DNA from: Pectinophora gossypiella
Taxonomy: Eukaryota > Arthropoda > Insecta > Lepidoptera > Gelechiidae
NCBI RefSeq assembly: GCF_024362695.1
Contig: NC_065433.1
Span: 1,829,613 to 1,893,612 of the forward strand
Direction: 5' to 3'
DNA length: 64,000 nt
In this document: piece after piece, positions 9,484 to 19,865 of the stretch
How positions within the stretch are numbered: position 1 is the stretch's first letter
Layout of the letters: each line of letters starts with the position of its first letter
Notes under the pieces: model-generated
What the model was told of the DNA's origin: nothing
The model's database searches: none
What the model saw: the letters and a program-made list of their open reading frames with translations, nothing else
Made by a program: the position numbers and the translations under genes

Positions 9484-10014
9484 GTTGGGTTTCAAATGTA
9501 AGGGTTACCACATTTCAAATGTGTCATATTTCTAGATTTTGCCCGCGAGTTTGCTTGTATTTCCTCGATAACTATATTTAATTGATAATATACATTATGC
9601 GTGCTCAGACACGTTCCGGATAGGCTGTATTTACAAATCTTGCATAAGTTAATATTGTTATTATGTTTGATATGTCTCCGCCGGGAAATGAACCACCAGC
9701 GGACGCATACTGTTAAAGAATGTTTCCATTATACATATGCACTTAACAGCTGTAATGTAATAGTAGTACTGTAAAAGTAACTCGCGAGGTGGGAGTGAGC
9801 AAACTCTGCAGTAGCATCCTCAATCACCGCGTCAATATCCGCTCTGCAAGGGGCCTGCAGGGTTGCTAGCTTGGAAAACATTAATTCTTTCTAAGCCCCA
9901 GAGCCTCAACTTCGTTGACGAAAAACGACAGCGAAACTGTAATAAAATAAAATAGGCCTGACGGATTTAGCTAACGCCACAACGCTCAAGGTTCATACGA
10001 CATGTCCAGGAGTT
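9484..10014. other. Gene-free stretch
   Basis: No ORF above background and no clear repeat family was recognised. Confidence 0.4.
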
Positions 10015-10215
10015 CCCCGGTTCTTGGTTCAAAACCCGGTGGGGAAGTATCACTATAATCGGTTTGTAAGCCCTGGTTTGGTTAGGACATTTCAGGGTAA
10101 TCACCCAAAAGTACGTGAAGCCGTTGGCCCCGGTTACTACTTAGTGATGCGAGTACGTAGTCGTTACATGAGCCATGTCGGGGGCCTTTTGCGGCTCAAT
10201 AATGAAGAATATTAC
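10015..10215 (+). mobile_element. SINE family S3, + orientation, decayed
   Basis: It contains the B-box-like GGTTCAAAACCCGG near 10026, the body block GAAGCCGTTGGCCCCGG, and ends with GCGGCTCAATAAT. This is the reverse orientation of the other S3 copies, and the copy is shortened. Confidence 0.55.
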
Positions 10216-10961
10216 TAGGTATGCCAAATCGCTTGAAATGTTGTCTCAGTAAAGCCTGTATGTATACAAAGACACTAGTTTTTGTTGTAGTCAAAAATAC
10301 TTAGTAGTTTTGATTTTATAGGCACTCAAAGTTTCGAAAAATATCGAGTGCCGCTAACAGTCACGTGACCGCTTGTGACGTCGTATCACAACGCGCGCAA
10401 TCCACCTCGTAACTCACTCGATAGAAAATTACAGCGTTACAGATTCCGATGTGGTAGTACTTTTACAGCTAGTTACATAATATGTAAGTAATTTAATTTT
10501 GTTTGACGTTCAAAAAGCGCTAACTTTGTAAGCCAATTTTGAAAAATAAATATTTTTGAATTTTTGAATTTATTTGAAAAAGCGCAGTTATTAAAGATGG
10601 CAACCCTGTGTTTATCCTGAAGCGGTGTAGTATCCGCTCGCACGAATGTCGTCTTTACACTTCACTCAGCAATGGGGGGGGGGGGGGGGGGTTTGAGATC
10701 TGAGACAACTTGAAGAGTCAAAGTTTATTCAGGTTTGTTCAGCCCGGCGATAGGAGCCGGCCCGCGGTTCTAGCCACTTAGGATTCCTTAAGTAAAGGGC
10801 GTTTTATATTCGCCAGGCTTATCCGCCATTATGCTATTACAAGGGGATTTTGCAATGTATCGTTATATTGTAAGTACCAATTGTTAAATTAATTAACACC
10901 AAATATATTATAAATAATAATAATGTATATAATTCATTTTATAAATAATAAGATTTACTTT
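10216..10961. other. Gene-free stretch with a long G tract
   Basis: A homopolymer of G lies at about 10674-10691. A segment around 10320-10400 has symmetric TCGAGTG/CACTCGA motifs but no established element. No gene is supported. Confidence 0.4.
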
Positions 10962-11071
10962 CCCAACCCGCAGTGGAGCAGCGTGGTGGAGTATGCTCCA
11001 TACCCCCTCCGGTTGATTGAGGGGAGGCCTGTGCCCAGCAGTGGGACGTGTATAGGCAGTTTATGTTATGT
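10962..11071 (+). mobile_element. 5'-truncated SINE S1 with 13-bp target duplication
   Basis: Only the last 110 bp of S1 is present, from CCCAACCCGCAGTGGAGC to the tail TATAGGCAGTTTATG. It is flanked by a perfect TAAGATTTACTTT at 10949-10961 and 11072-11084. 5' truncation with an intact duplication is the signature of target-primed reverse transcription. Confidence 0.85.
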
Positions 11072-11084
11072 TAAGATTTACTTT

Positions 11085-11857
11085 CATTCATTTAATTTTT
11101 CATTCAAAAAATAACAAAACCTTTTTTTCTAAATGGTAACACCATAATCTAAGTTTTTGTATGTTGCCCGTATGTTTTTCTTCTCAAATTTCTGCATAAT
11201 GGTTGTAATTTGTTAAACTTCATTTTAATAATAAGAAAGCGCAAGTGCTAGAAAAACATCACAACTGCAACAGATGGAAAACGTTTCTCGCTTTAAATAA
11301 TAATAAATTACTTACGCACCAAGTTTAATACTTGTTCACGATTAGTCCGGCCAAGTAGTTAATGCCATAGAGGCACACTACGACATATGATGCTTTTTTA
11401 AAAAGACAGATTCTTCGATTTTTATTTCTTAAAAATATACGTTTCTTGTAGGTGTGACGTCTTCTAGCATATCTTCTGTCATAGCTGTGCGTCTGCGCAT
11501 GACACGGACCATTCATGACCCCTGCCAAGCCGGGAACATGATGTCAACAATTAACCTTCTGGCATCACAATGACATAGTCTAGATGCCATGTTGTTTGCG
11601 GTTATGTACCATTTGTACCCACTGTTAGTCTGTGAAGGAAATAACTATGGTATATCTATAAAAAAATTCTCGTGCCTTTTTAAAACGACCATTCGCCTTA
11701 TTACCTGGTAGATACTAGAATCACTTACTTTCTAAAGTAATAGGTACTCTTTGATGTAACTACAGTTCCTCTATTCGAATATATGTAATTTATTTTTACG
11801 CGGGAATCAAAACAAAACAGTAAAGTAATTAGTTCTGAATTTAAATTCTCATACACT
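11085..11857. other. Gene-free AT-rich stretch
   Basis: The only recognisable item is a short repeat D fragment at about 11340-11365 (TCCGGCCAAGTAGTTAATG). The small - strand ORF at 11325-11528 shows no domain and is probably chance. Confidence 0.4.
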
Positions 11858-12055
11858 ATGGTGACAAAAAACCCTTTTCTTTTTTTCTATTCACCATATT
11901 TATGAATTTTAATAAGGATGTAATAATAAGAGCGACACTTTGACACGTTTTTTTATGACGTCACAGGTTGTTTTTTCATACAAATTCCATTGTAATTTGT
12001 TGTTTTGATATTTAGTAAAAAGTAACTGATTTGACTAGTTGGAAACTACTCTATG
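11858..12055. repeat. Interspersed repeat B, copy 2
   Basis: It shares TATGACGTCACAGGTTG, CATACAAATTCCAT and the terminal GTTGGAAACTACTCTAT with the other copies. Confidence 0.6.
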
Positions 12056-12104
12056 GCGAACATGGAAATTAACTCGGAAATATGATAATTCCATACATAA
12101 GGGG

Positions 12105-12188
12105 GACGAAAAATTCCACTTGATATTAACTTAGAATCATAGTCTGTATCTTCCCTTCAGTATTCGTTACCATGTCAGTAACACCCTG
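12105..12188. mobile_element. MITE A half-element
   Basis: Only the right arm is present, from AAAATTCCACTTGATATTAA to AACACCCTG. Confidence 0.6.
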
Positions 12189-12654
12189 TGTACATTTAAT
12201 TTACTTTGCTCAGGCTGCATATGAATTCTATCGCGCGGAACGCGGATAGCATCCCAGGCTTAAATCTAATCAACACTATTGCTGTTTGCTATTTAGATAT
12301 TTGTCCTGTCGCGGGCGATTGGGTTTTGACATTTAAGCCTCTTCTCTGGAACTAGAATATAATCACATACACAATAATTGCTTGCCTGCTGTGAGCTTGC
12401 CTCAGAGTTCAGACACGGTTCTAAATTAATTAATCTAGACAACTTGATGCATTCAAAGCAGATTCAAGAGGAGGTTTCTAGTTTATGTCAGTAATACTGT
12501 TGCAAAACGCAACTCAAAGGCTATAGTTTTGAACAAGGCGTGCTTCCGTCCTTGTGAGAGAAGAAACGTGCAACACAGTAGCGTAAATATAACCCGTCTA
12601 AGTGTTAGATGTAAGTGTATGTTTAGAATAGATTAGAATATGTTTATTACTCGC

Positions 12655-13015
12655 GGAAACCCTGTATCGCGGAGGTCCTAAACACATAATATATGCTCAC
12701 GACTATATCTCATTTGGGGTAGTCAGAGGTACATCCATTATAGATGATTTTTTTTTAAAGATCGTCTAGGGCCCTGTGCCGAGGTTTTTCTTTTTCCCGG
12801 CTATACAGGTTGTGAGAAGCTGCAGTAGTTTTAGGCGGATGAGACGTTCGTTATGTAAAAATTGACGACTCAAAGTGTAACTATGTTACCTTACCGTAAA
12901 AATATTTTTGAATTTGAAAAATTTGAATTTGAAGTAAGTACCCACACCTCACTGAGCTTTCGGCTAGACCAACGTGATAGGTCGTGTTCCAAACGTTGGT
13001 TACTAACAGTTTTTA
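12655..13015. repeat. Interspersed repeat S5 (spread-out copy)
   Basis: It holds the paired blocks CTCATTTGGGGTAGTCAGAGG (about 12710) and CTCACTGAGCTTTCGGCTAG (about 12948). These also occur at 23110-23165, 44462-44580 and 47505-47590. The nature is unknown; it may be a SINE or a LINE 3' UTR. Confidence 0.4.
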
Positions 13016-13084
13016 TAGTCCCGCAAACTAGGCTTTCATAATAATATAACAAAATAACAAAAGCAAAATGTAGGTATGTAGGTA

Positions 13085-13450
13085 TCATCACTAAGTTAAA
13101 AGTCACGCTCTTGTCGGTGTAGCATTCTCCATGCAATTTTTTTAGGGAAAAATAGGGCAGTGATTTCCCTCTTGCCTTCCGCCCCGCAGTACTCTGATGC
13201 GAGTGGGATGGCGCCCAGAGAAGTATATTTTAAAGTCATCATTACATCGTTGAGGTTTTCACTCGTATCCTTAAGCAAGGGTTCTACGTTACACTCCGAA
13301 CTCAGCCACCATCTAACTCCTACTGAAGTTAAGAGGCGCCGAACCCCACGGCAAGGATGCGCGGACAGGAATTGCCGCAGTGTATTCACACAGTCTCTGG
13401 TCTGCAAAAATTGTAGAAATTTAAGCTCGGGATTCGTTTTTTTGAAGTGA
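13085..13450. repeat. Dispersed LINE-derived sequence, mosaic
   Basis: The left part has the tail AGTCACGCTCTTGTCGGTGTAG shared with 16.7-17.2 kb and 41.64 kb. A block with CTTGCCTTCCGCCCCGCAGTA follows, resembling 31.74 kb. Frames are open on both strands for about 100 codons, but no domain is recognised, so I treat it as repeat DNA. Confidence 0.4.
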
Positions 13451-13484
13451 CTTATTGTAGATTTGCCGCAAATGGCATTATCTT

Positions 13485-13675
13485 CATGGCCTTAACTGTA
13501 AACTGAATTCGACTTAATAAGTTTGAATTCATATTCGTAGATAACTGATATCACGTAGTTGCCAGGATTTGTTCCCGGATCACTCCATTACCTACATGGG
13601 ACTTAAACATAGCTGGCGAGGAGTTCATGTACTATAGGTACACCTCTGCCTACCCCTATGGGGATACAGGCGTGA
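13485..13675 (-). repeat. SINE S4 fragment
   Basis: It includes the blocks GATATCACGTAGTTG, ACACCTCTGCCTACCCC and GATACAGGCGTGATGCTAT of family S4, in inverted order relative to the 63.6-kb copy. Confidence 0.45.
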
Positions 13676-14064
13676 TGCTATGTTATATTCATTTCAAAAG
13701 TGAGATAAATGCTGAAATTACGCCAATTACATTGCGTTTTTGTGAAAACTGCCGAAGCAGTAAATAAGGAGTTAAAACACGAAAGCTTTCCGCGTAGTAA
13801 GTTTAAAATAGCGAGCGTTTGAGGTAGCGCTTTAGATTTCTTCACGTTGAAGATTTTTACATTTCTTGGACATTTATCCTTATACTTTATACTGGCAAAG
13901 TTTATCAAAGGAGAAATGTTATGAACTTGTTATTGTTCATACCTACATACTGGTAGATCTTCTATCGTGTGGGTCGTGAGGTGGTTTACCGACCTCATCA
14001 ACCCAGCAAGGCTGAAATCGTGATAAAATTATCGATCGATTCAATAGATTTTGTCGAAATTGAT

Positions 14065-14751
14065 AAGTTTTTCCCTAAAATGCGTGTCACGTGATTTTGT
14101 TCGTATTTTGACAGAACTACATGATTTATTTGGGTTCACATATTGGCACCAATCGATAAAATTACCGTGACAACATTTTATCAAGTTGCGTATGTTAGCC
14201 CTACTGGTGTCAGGGGTACTATAGAGCCGCGAAAGGCCCCTGATGCTGATATATAGAACATAATCGACCGGCCTACTCTCGCCTGATGCGTCAATAGACG
14301 CAGTATCATTCTTGGTCATGTGCTTGATTTACCACAACCGTAGATACAGCGCTTGATACAAAAATGCGGCGAAAACTTGGCGCTTGTTTAGCTATACATT
14401 CGTACACAGCGGTATATACAATCTCAATAAAATTTATTATAGTTACAATGTCAATAAAGTATATCATCATCATCAGCCCATTAACGTCCCCACTGCTGGG
14501 GCACGGGCCTTCCCTATGGATGGATAGGGAGATCGGGCCTTAAACCATCACGCGGGCCCAGTGCGGATTGATGGTTATTAACGACTGCTAATGCAGCCGG
14601 GACCAACGGCTTAACGTGCCTTCCGAAGCACGGAGGAGCTCGAGATGAAAACTTTTTTTGTGGTCACGCATCCTATGACCGGCCTTTGCGAAAGTTGCTT
14701 AACTTCAACAATCGCAGACCGAGCGCATTACCCGCTGCGCCACCGAGCTCC
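14065..14751. repeat. 687-bp duplicated block, copy 1 (includes a (GAT)n-tailed SINE, family S2)
   Basis: The same block recurs at 19866-20551 in the same orientation. The right part (14462-14751) is a SINE on the - strand: head GGAGCTCGGTGGCGCAGCGG (A-box-like) at 14751, tail GATGATGATGAT at about 14463-14475. The left 396 bp contains an 85-codon - strand open frame beginning MTKNDTASID. By eye the left 396 bp are identical between copies, while the SINE part differs at about 12 sites. The open frame has no recognised domain. Confidence 0.7.
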
Positions 14752-15202
14752 AGAATAAAGTATATAACATAGTCAAATTAAAAATCTACATTAAAATACG
14801 TCGTGTCAAATTAAGAAAGTACGCATCGTCTTATTACGTATATTAGCGCTTGGTGCTTCGTAACGCGGTTGGTTTATACTGCGACTCGGATTGACCGGGA
14901 GTACTTGTTTTAGTGTATTTTAAACTAAAATAATAATTTAGGTGGGATTACTGCGAAAATTAAAATGTTTATACTATGATAACATGCACAATGTCATTAC
15001 TTATTAGAAATATGATGTGCCATATTTCTTTTTTGCTTTGAGCTTCTATTTTTGCAAGTTTAGCACGCACTTCCCCGTGTTGCCAGTTCGGTGCCTAATC
15101 GCACACTGAGGTAGAGTACTGTCAACGTCGCTATATTAACAGTAACTTTGCGTCCCACTTTTTTGAGCGCTGATGTTCAATCTACAGTAGTAGTAAATAA
15201 TA

Positions 15203-15428
15203 CAGGGTGTTAGTGACATCGTAACGAATACTGAGGGGGATGATTCAGACCATGATTCTGAGTTGATATCAAGTGGAATTTCCCGTCGCAAAATTCATGA
15301 TTTTTTTTAGTTTTTTAAAATTATTTTCAATTCTATACTTTTGCGATGAAAAATTCCACTTGATATTAACTCAGAATAATCAGCTGAATCATCCCTCTCA
15401 GTATTCGTTACGATGTCACTTACACCCC
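15203..15428. mobile_element. MITE A, copy (first of a close pair)
   Basis: TA precedes CAGGGTGTTAGTGACATCG at the left. The right arm ends in CACTTACACCCC. The arms fold on each other around a T-rich centre. Confidence 0.7.
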
Positions 15429-15458
15429 AAGTACATACTGTACCCATACAAGTAGATA

Positions 15459-15685
15459 TGGGTGTTAGTGACACCGTAACGAATACTGAGGGGGATGATT
15501 CAGACCATGATTCTGAGTTAATATCAAGTGGAATTTTCAGTCGGAAAATTCATGAAAATTTTTGTTTTTCTTTTTATTATTTTCTGTTCCATACTTTTGC
15601 GACGGAAAATTCCACTTGATATCAACTCAGAATTATGGCCTGAATCATCCCTCAAAGTTTTCGTTACGATGTCACTAACACCCTG
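15459..15685. mobile_element. MITE A, copy (second of a close pair)
   Basis: Only about 30 bp separate it from the previous copy. It starts with GGGTGTTAGTGACACCG and ends in CTAACACCCTG followed by TA. ORFs crossing it are products of the hairpin sequence. Confidence 0.72.
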
Positions 15686-15960
15686 TATTGCTGTAACGCA
15701 AAATATACACCTAGTAGTTGGTTTGCACAACAACACTAACACGTTCCTCGGTGTAATTCGCATAATTTTAGCGCACGGCGGGGGCTGCTATCTCCTACAA
15801 TACTCGTATCGCGGGAATTGTGTCCACAGTCGACCGTCGACAGATGGCCTTCCTAATTCAACTCAAGGACTTATCTTTGCGTAGAGCACGGCCAAATGTA
15901 TATTCCTAATGCATCTAAAATTAGTATTTAGTCGTATATGCGCCGGTCATGTACTGTTTA

Positions 15961-16055
15961 TAACTTTAGCATCACGCCTGTATCCCCCGAGGGGTAGGCA
16001 GAGGCCTATAGTATTTTCACCCACTCCTCGCTATCTTTAAATCTCATGTAATAGA
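15961..16055 (-). repeat. SINE S4 fragment
   Basis: It contains TAGCATCACGCCTGTATCCC, GGGGTAGGCAGAGG and CCACTCCTCGC, the conserved 3' portion of S4. Confidence 0.55.
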
Positions 16056-16254
16056 CAAGCCTATTTATTAAAATTGTTATATTATTACTCTATGGTAAAT
16101 TTTCGCCTTTTTACTTTTTTTGTCTGTGGCTCTCACAATAACTGTTGTACTTACCGTATTTTATTCAATATATAAAGTAATGATGATAAAGTAATCTCAA
16201 GTAATATCATAGTTTTATTCCACTAGTGCAACACTATTGCCATTAACTTATTAT

Positions 16255-16324
16255 AATGAGATTCAGTGGTTTCGAGGCAGTGGTACGATGTAAGTCACGC
16301 GTTCTCTGACTTATCACGGTTTAC
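16255..16324 (-). repeat. SINE S4 head remnant, interrupted by an S1 insertion
   Basis: It holds the head block GTAAGTCACGCGTTCTCTGA..TATCACGG. The S1 element at 16325-16646 landed exactly in this motif and duplicated 13 bp of it. Confidence 0.6.
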
Positions 16325-16646
16325 ATAACATACATAAACAGCCTATATACGTCCCACTGCTGGGCACAGGCCTCCCCTCAATCAACCGGAAGGGGTATGG
16401 AGCACACTCTACCACGCTGCTCCAATGCGGGTTGGTGGAGGTGCTTTTACGGCTGATAGCCGGGACCAACGGCTTAACGTGCCTTCCGAAGCACGGAATC
16501 ATCTTACTTTTTCGGACAATCAGGTGATTCAAGCCTGAAAAGTCCTTAACAAACAAAGGACAGTCTCACAAAGTGATTTCGCGAACCCGGACCTCCAGAT
16601 CGTTAGCCTAAGGCTCTAACCACTAGACCATGGAAGCTGTTTACTG
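16325..16646 (-). mobile_element. SINE S1 inserted into S4, 13-bp target duplication
   Basis: The duplication TATCACGGTTTAC lies at 16312-16324 and 16647-16659. Tail at left, tRNA-like head at right (on + strand GCGAACCCGGACCTCCAGATCG near 16580), with a short deletion in the B-box region compared with the 5.3-kb copy. Confidence 0.8.
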
Positions 16647-16669
16647 TATCACGGTTTACTGTAGATTAT

Positions 16670-17165
16670 AATGTAATTATTCTCTTATAGATACATTTGC
16701 CTTCTCTGTAATCTTTCTTGGTCTTCCCCTTCCTCTCTTTCCTTGTAGCTTCCCTTCTATGATGTTGGCGGACGTCGCGTCGTGTAAGGAAGTAAAAGAA
16801 ATTGGCCTTTGATAGACAAGAATGGAGAATGCTACAGCGTCAAGAGCGTGGCTCTTAAATTAGTGGTGATAAATATATTACGATGTAAATACATTCATCA
16901 CATCACTAATTTAAGAAGTGTAGTATTCTCCATTCTTGTCTATCAAAGACCAATTCCTTCACTTCCTTATAAGACACGACGTTCGCCTTCTCTGTAATCT
17001 GTTCCATATAAGCTCTTCTTGGTCTTCCCCTTTCTCTCTTTCCTTGTAGCTTCCCTTCTATGATCTTGGCGAACGTCGTATCTTGTAAGGAAGTGAAAGA
17101 ATTACCACTGATAGACAAGAATGGAGAATGCTACACCGACAAGAGCGTGGCTCTTAAATTAATGA
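16670..17165. mobile_element. LINE C-terminal fragments in alternating orientation
   Basis: Two - strand fragments encode the same RT C-terminal tail, with IIEGKLQGKRERGRPR followed by ITEKANV. The longer (17118-16906) continues through KEVKELVFDRQEWRILH. Each is followed by a + strand copy of the end sequence (GACAAGAATGGAGAATGCTAC..GAGCGTGGCTCTTAAATT). The order is therefore - + - +. This is not a gene. Confidence 0.55.
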
Positions 17166-17696
17166 TTAATAGTTTTTAATTTTTCTTTACACAAAACATT
17201 TTATCTAACAACCAAGTAAGTATATAAACGTGTATACATGCTGCCTCACCTAAATATTTAACAGCCAAGCAAAGTTCAATCGAATTATTTTGATAATTGG
17301 ATTCAATTTTGCTCGCCACTTGTTCACACGTTCAGCCCTTGTTTATTTTTTATTCGTACGTCGGGAAAAGTGCAAATATAAAGAAGTGTCTATTAACTAG
17401 ATAGAAGTACTCCATCTTCCTCATCGCGCGATCCGATGTAGGGTAAAGTTGTCAGTATTAGAGCACATGTTGTGGTAGATAGAGTACCTACCTATAGGTA
17501 TAGCTTGTAATTTCTATTAAATATAAGACAATCATTGTGACGTGTGCAACAGGCATCGAGACAAACTTTTGCGGGTTTACCGATGTCTGTATTCCAGTGT
17601 TTGTAACATTGTTTTTATAAGAAAATAAATAAATAAAATAAAAATGTAAGAAACAGCTCGATGTTTGACCATTTTTTAATGACCTTCTGCTTATTA

Positions 17697-17822
17697 TATC
17701 GAGTGGGTTGTGAGGCGGAGTACCAACCTCATCAACCCTGGTGTCAGTGTTACTATTGACCCGCCAAAGGCCCCTGACATGTTGATGGGGGTGGTAATCC
17801 TCACAACCCACACGATAGAAGA
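17697..17822. repeat. SINE S3 fragment fused head-to-head with an inverted S3 end
   Basis: It starts like S3 (GTGGGTTGTGAGGCGGAGTACC) and runs to GGCCCCTGACATG. It then turns into the inverted S3 beginning (CCTCACAACCCACACGATAGAAG). The result is a partial hairpin of about 125 bp. Confidence 0.55.
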
Positions 17823-17884
17823 AGTTACCTTTCATTCACCTTTCTTCATGTTATGTCTAAATTCAAATCGTCACTTGTTTCGAT

Positions 17885-18065
17885 ATCGCACGAATGCATC
17901 GCACCGTGACGAATCGCGCTAAGCCGGCGGGGTGGGGGCGGAGGCCAGCGAGCCGAGGGCTTCGATACTCAGGTTTCCTGTCTTCGATGAAGCGACGAAC
18001 GCGCTGGACTGTGAATGCGAGTATGTCCGGCGGATACTTAGCTAACTTGCAACTTTGAGACTAGA
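17885..18065. other. GC-rich block of unknown nature in AT-rich DNA
   Basis: This stretch stands out by composition, with repeated CG and a GGCGGGGTGGGGGCGG run. On the + strand a 54-codon frame starts at the ATG at about 17895. On the - strand an overlapping frame is also open (HSQSSAFVASSKTGNLS..). No other copy is present in the window. It could be a conserved exon, a promoter-associated island, a structured RNA gene or a captured rDNA-like segment. I cannot decide. Confidence 0.3.
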
Positions 18066-18329
18066 CGGAACCGATAACAATTTTATATTACGCGTTCGTT
18101 TGTATAACTTACAAGTTTCCTTTGAGAAGTTTTCGTTTAAAATGCGTTTTTAGCAGAAACGTCTGGCACGTGTTGTTTTGTATTTAAAAAAAAAAAATAA
18201 TTATAATTTACACATATACAACAGACTTACGCAATCCCAAAGGGTGCATATTAAACCTACAAATCCTACTTCAGTTTAGGTTCCAGAGTGGGGTCAACAT
18301 ACATACATACATAAGAAAAGGAATAGGTT

Positions 18330-18412
18330 CAATGCCCTAGTGTCCCCATTGGGAATCGAACCCAGACCTCCAGATCGTGAGCGCAATGCTCTTACCACTA
18401 GACCACGGAGTA
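18330..18412 (-). mobile_element. SINE S1 head fragment
   Basis: A tRNA-like head only, with CATTGGGAATCGAACCCAGA and CTTACCACTAGACCACGGAG on the + strand. The body is absent. Confidence 0.65.
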
Positions 18413-19520
18413 TGGTTTTCGCGTGTTAATCTCCAGGAAATCCTAGCTCAATTCGTGTAATCAGGTGCCTTAGCCAAGTTGGAAACGACTGCCAAAATCG
18501 ACAGAGACAGTGATAGAAATATATTGGACCGAGATGTTACTTTATGTCAATCCTATCTGTATCCCAAACACATAACCCTCGTTTTTCATTCGCCGCAGTC
18601 GGGTAACAACTAATCTCAAGCAACAGGAACTAAAACACACTTGAAAAGGAATAATAATGCGATTGGCTGTTTATTGACACATCTGCTCATTCGTCGCGTA
18701 AATGATTTATTCCAAATGAGTAAGCTCGGCTCTGATTCATAGCGAGTCAGTCTATCGTGAACAGCTGCAGGTACAAGTACCTATAGATAGGTAGTCGCTA
18801 GTTAGATACGAAATGGGAGCACTGAATAATAGGAAAAAAACAATTGCGTCACATGATGAACACGGGTCTTTTGTCGTTTCCGCTGTAAGGTCGATGACCG
18901 ACCGCGCCAACGGTGGTGACCGCGTCTACTACAGACCATTCAAAAGGCTAAAAAGAAAAACATTAACAGTTCTATTTTTAACTTAGGTATTGGGTACTAC
19001 AAAGTGTTAGCAAACTCTACAATAAAACGTAAATATTAGTAACATACCCAGTTTTAATCAGTAAATGTTGAGTACTACAAATATCACTCTTATTACGGAA
19101 ACCAAATATTATTATTACAAATTATAATAATGTTATACAAAAGAATACAGCAACTAGTCTTTCCGTTTTCGCTTCTCTCCACAATAATCGTCTTCATTTG
19201 TTTTTTCTTCGTAGTCCCAGACGGAACACCCGCCAAAACGTTTTTCTCTTAAAAAGTGACGTGACGTTCCTTTTTTGAAATTGCCAACAAAAGTCCTTGC
19301 ACCAAAGAGTTACTAGTTTACGTTACGTTCAATTTTGACTAACACAGACAAAGATGAGTGGGGGATAAGGGTAGGAGGAGGATGATGATGATTTTCACTA
19401 ACACAGTTGGCTCAACTTTTATAAATGCTTTAATAATGAAGTATCTTACGAAAAGTAATGATAAAATAATAATTGTAGCATATCGCATAAAATATACGTT
19501 GCCGGTAAAGACTTAAGCCA
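18413..19520. other. Gene-free AT-rich stretch
   Basis: No ORF or repeat could be supported over about 1.1 kb. It contains a GATGATGATGA microsatellite near 19380. Confidence 0.4.
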
Positions 19521-19525
19521 AAGAT

Positions 19526-19744
19526 AAACGATGAAATTCTGATTACTAAATAATGATAGATCTAAAAGTGACAACAAACCTTTTCTTTTTAATATTTAAC
19601 TGAAAACGCGGCAAAAGGTCGCAACTTTTTGCCACGTTTATCTATGACGTCACAGGATGCTTTTTCAAACAAATTCCATAGTCATTTCGTGTTTTGACGT
19701 TTAGTAAAAAGTAACTGATTTGTCTAGTTGGAAACTACCCTATT
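19526..19744. repeat. Interspersed repeat B, copy 3
   Basis: A well-preserved copy from GATGAAATTCTGATTACTAA to GTTGGAAACTACCCTAT, with the palindromic TGACGTCA intact at about 19646. Confidence 0.65.
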
Positions 19745-19865
19745 TGAGAAGCAGTAGAGCTATCGTAGTTATCTGTTTGCAGGAGTAGTAGTAAAAGAGA
19801 GCGGGGTAGAACCGGCGACAGCGGTTCTCTTACAAAATCCTTTCTTCTATTCCGTGGTTAATACA

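Noticed and set aside
9119..10691. Homopolymer C and G tracts as regulatory G-quadruplex sites
   Set aside because: They are simple runs in gene-free repeat DNA; no gene context supports a function.
13096..13450. Overlapping open frames of about 100 codons on both strands
   Set aside because: The region is a mosaic of dispersed repeats; neither frame shows a domain.
15528..15884. 118-codon + frame
   Set aside because: It starts inside a MITE hairpin and shows no domain; probably chance.
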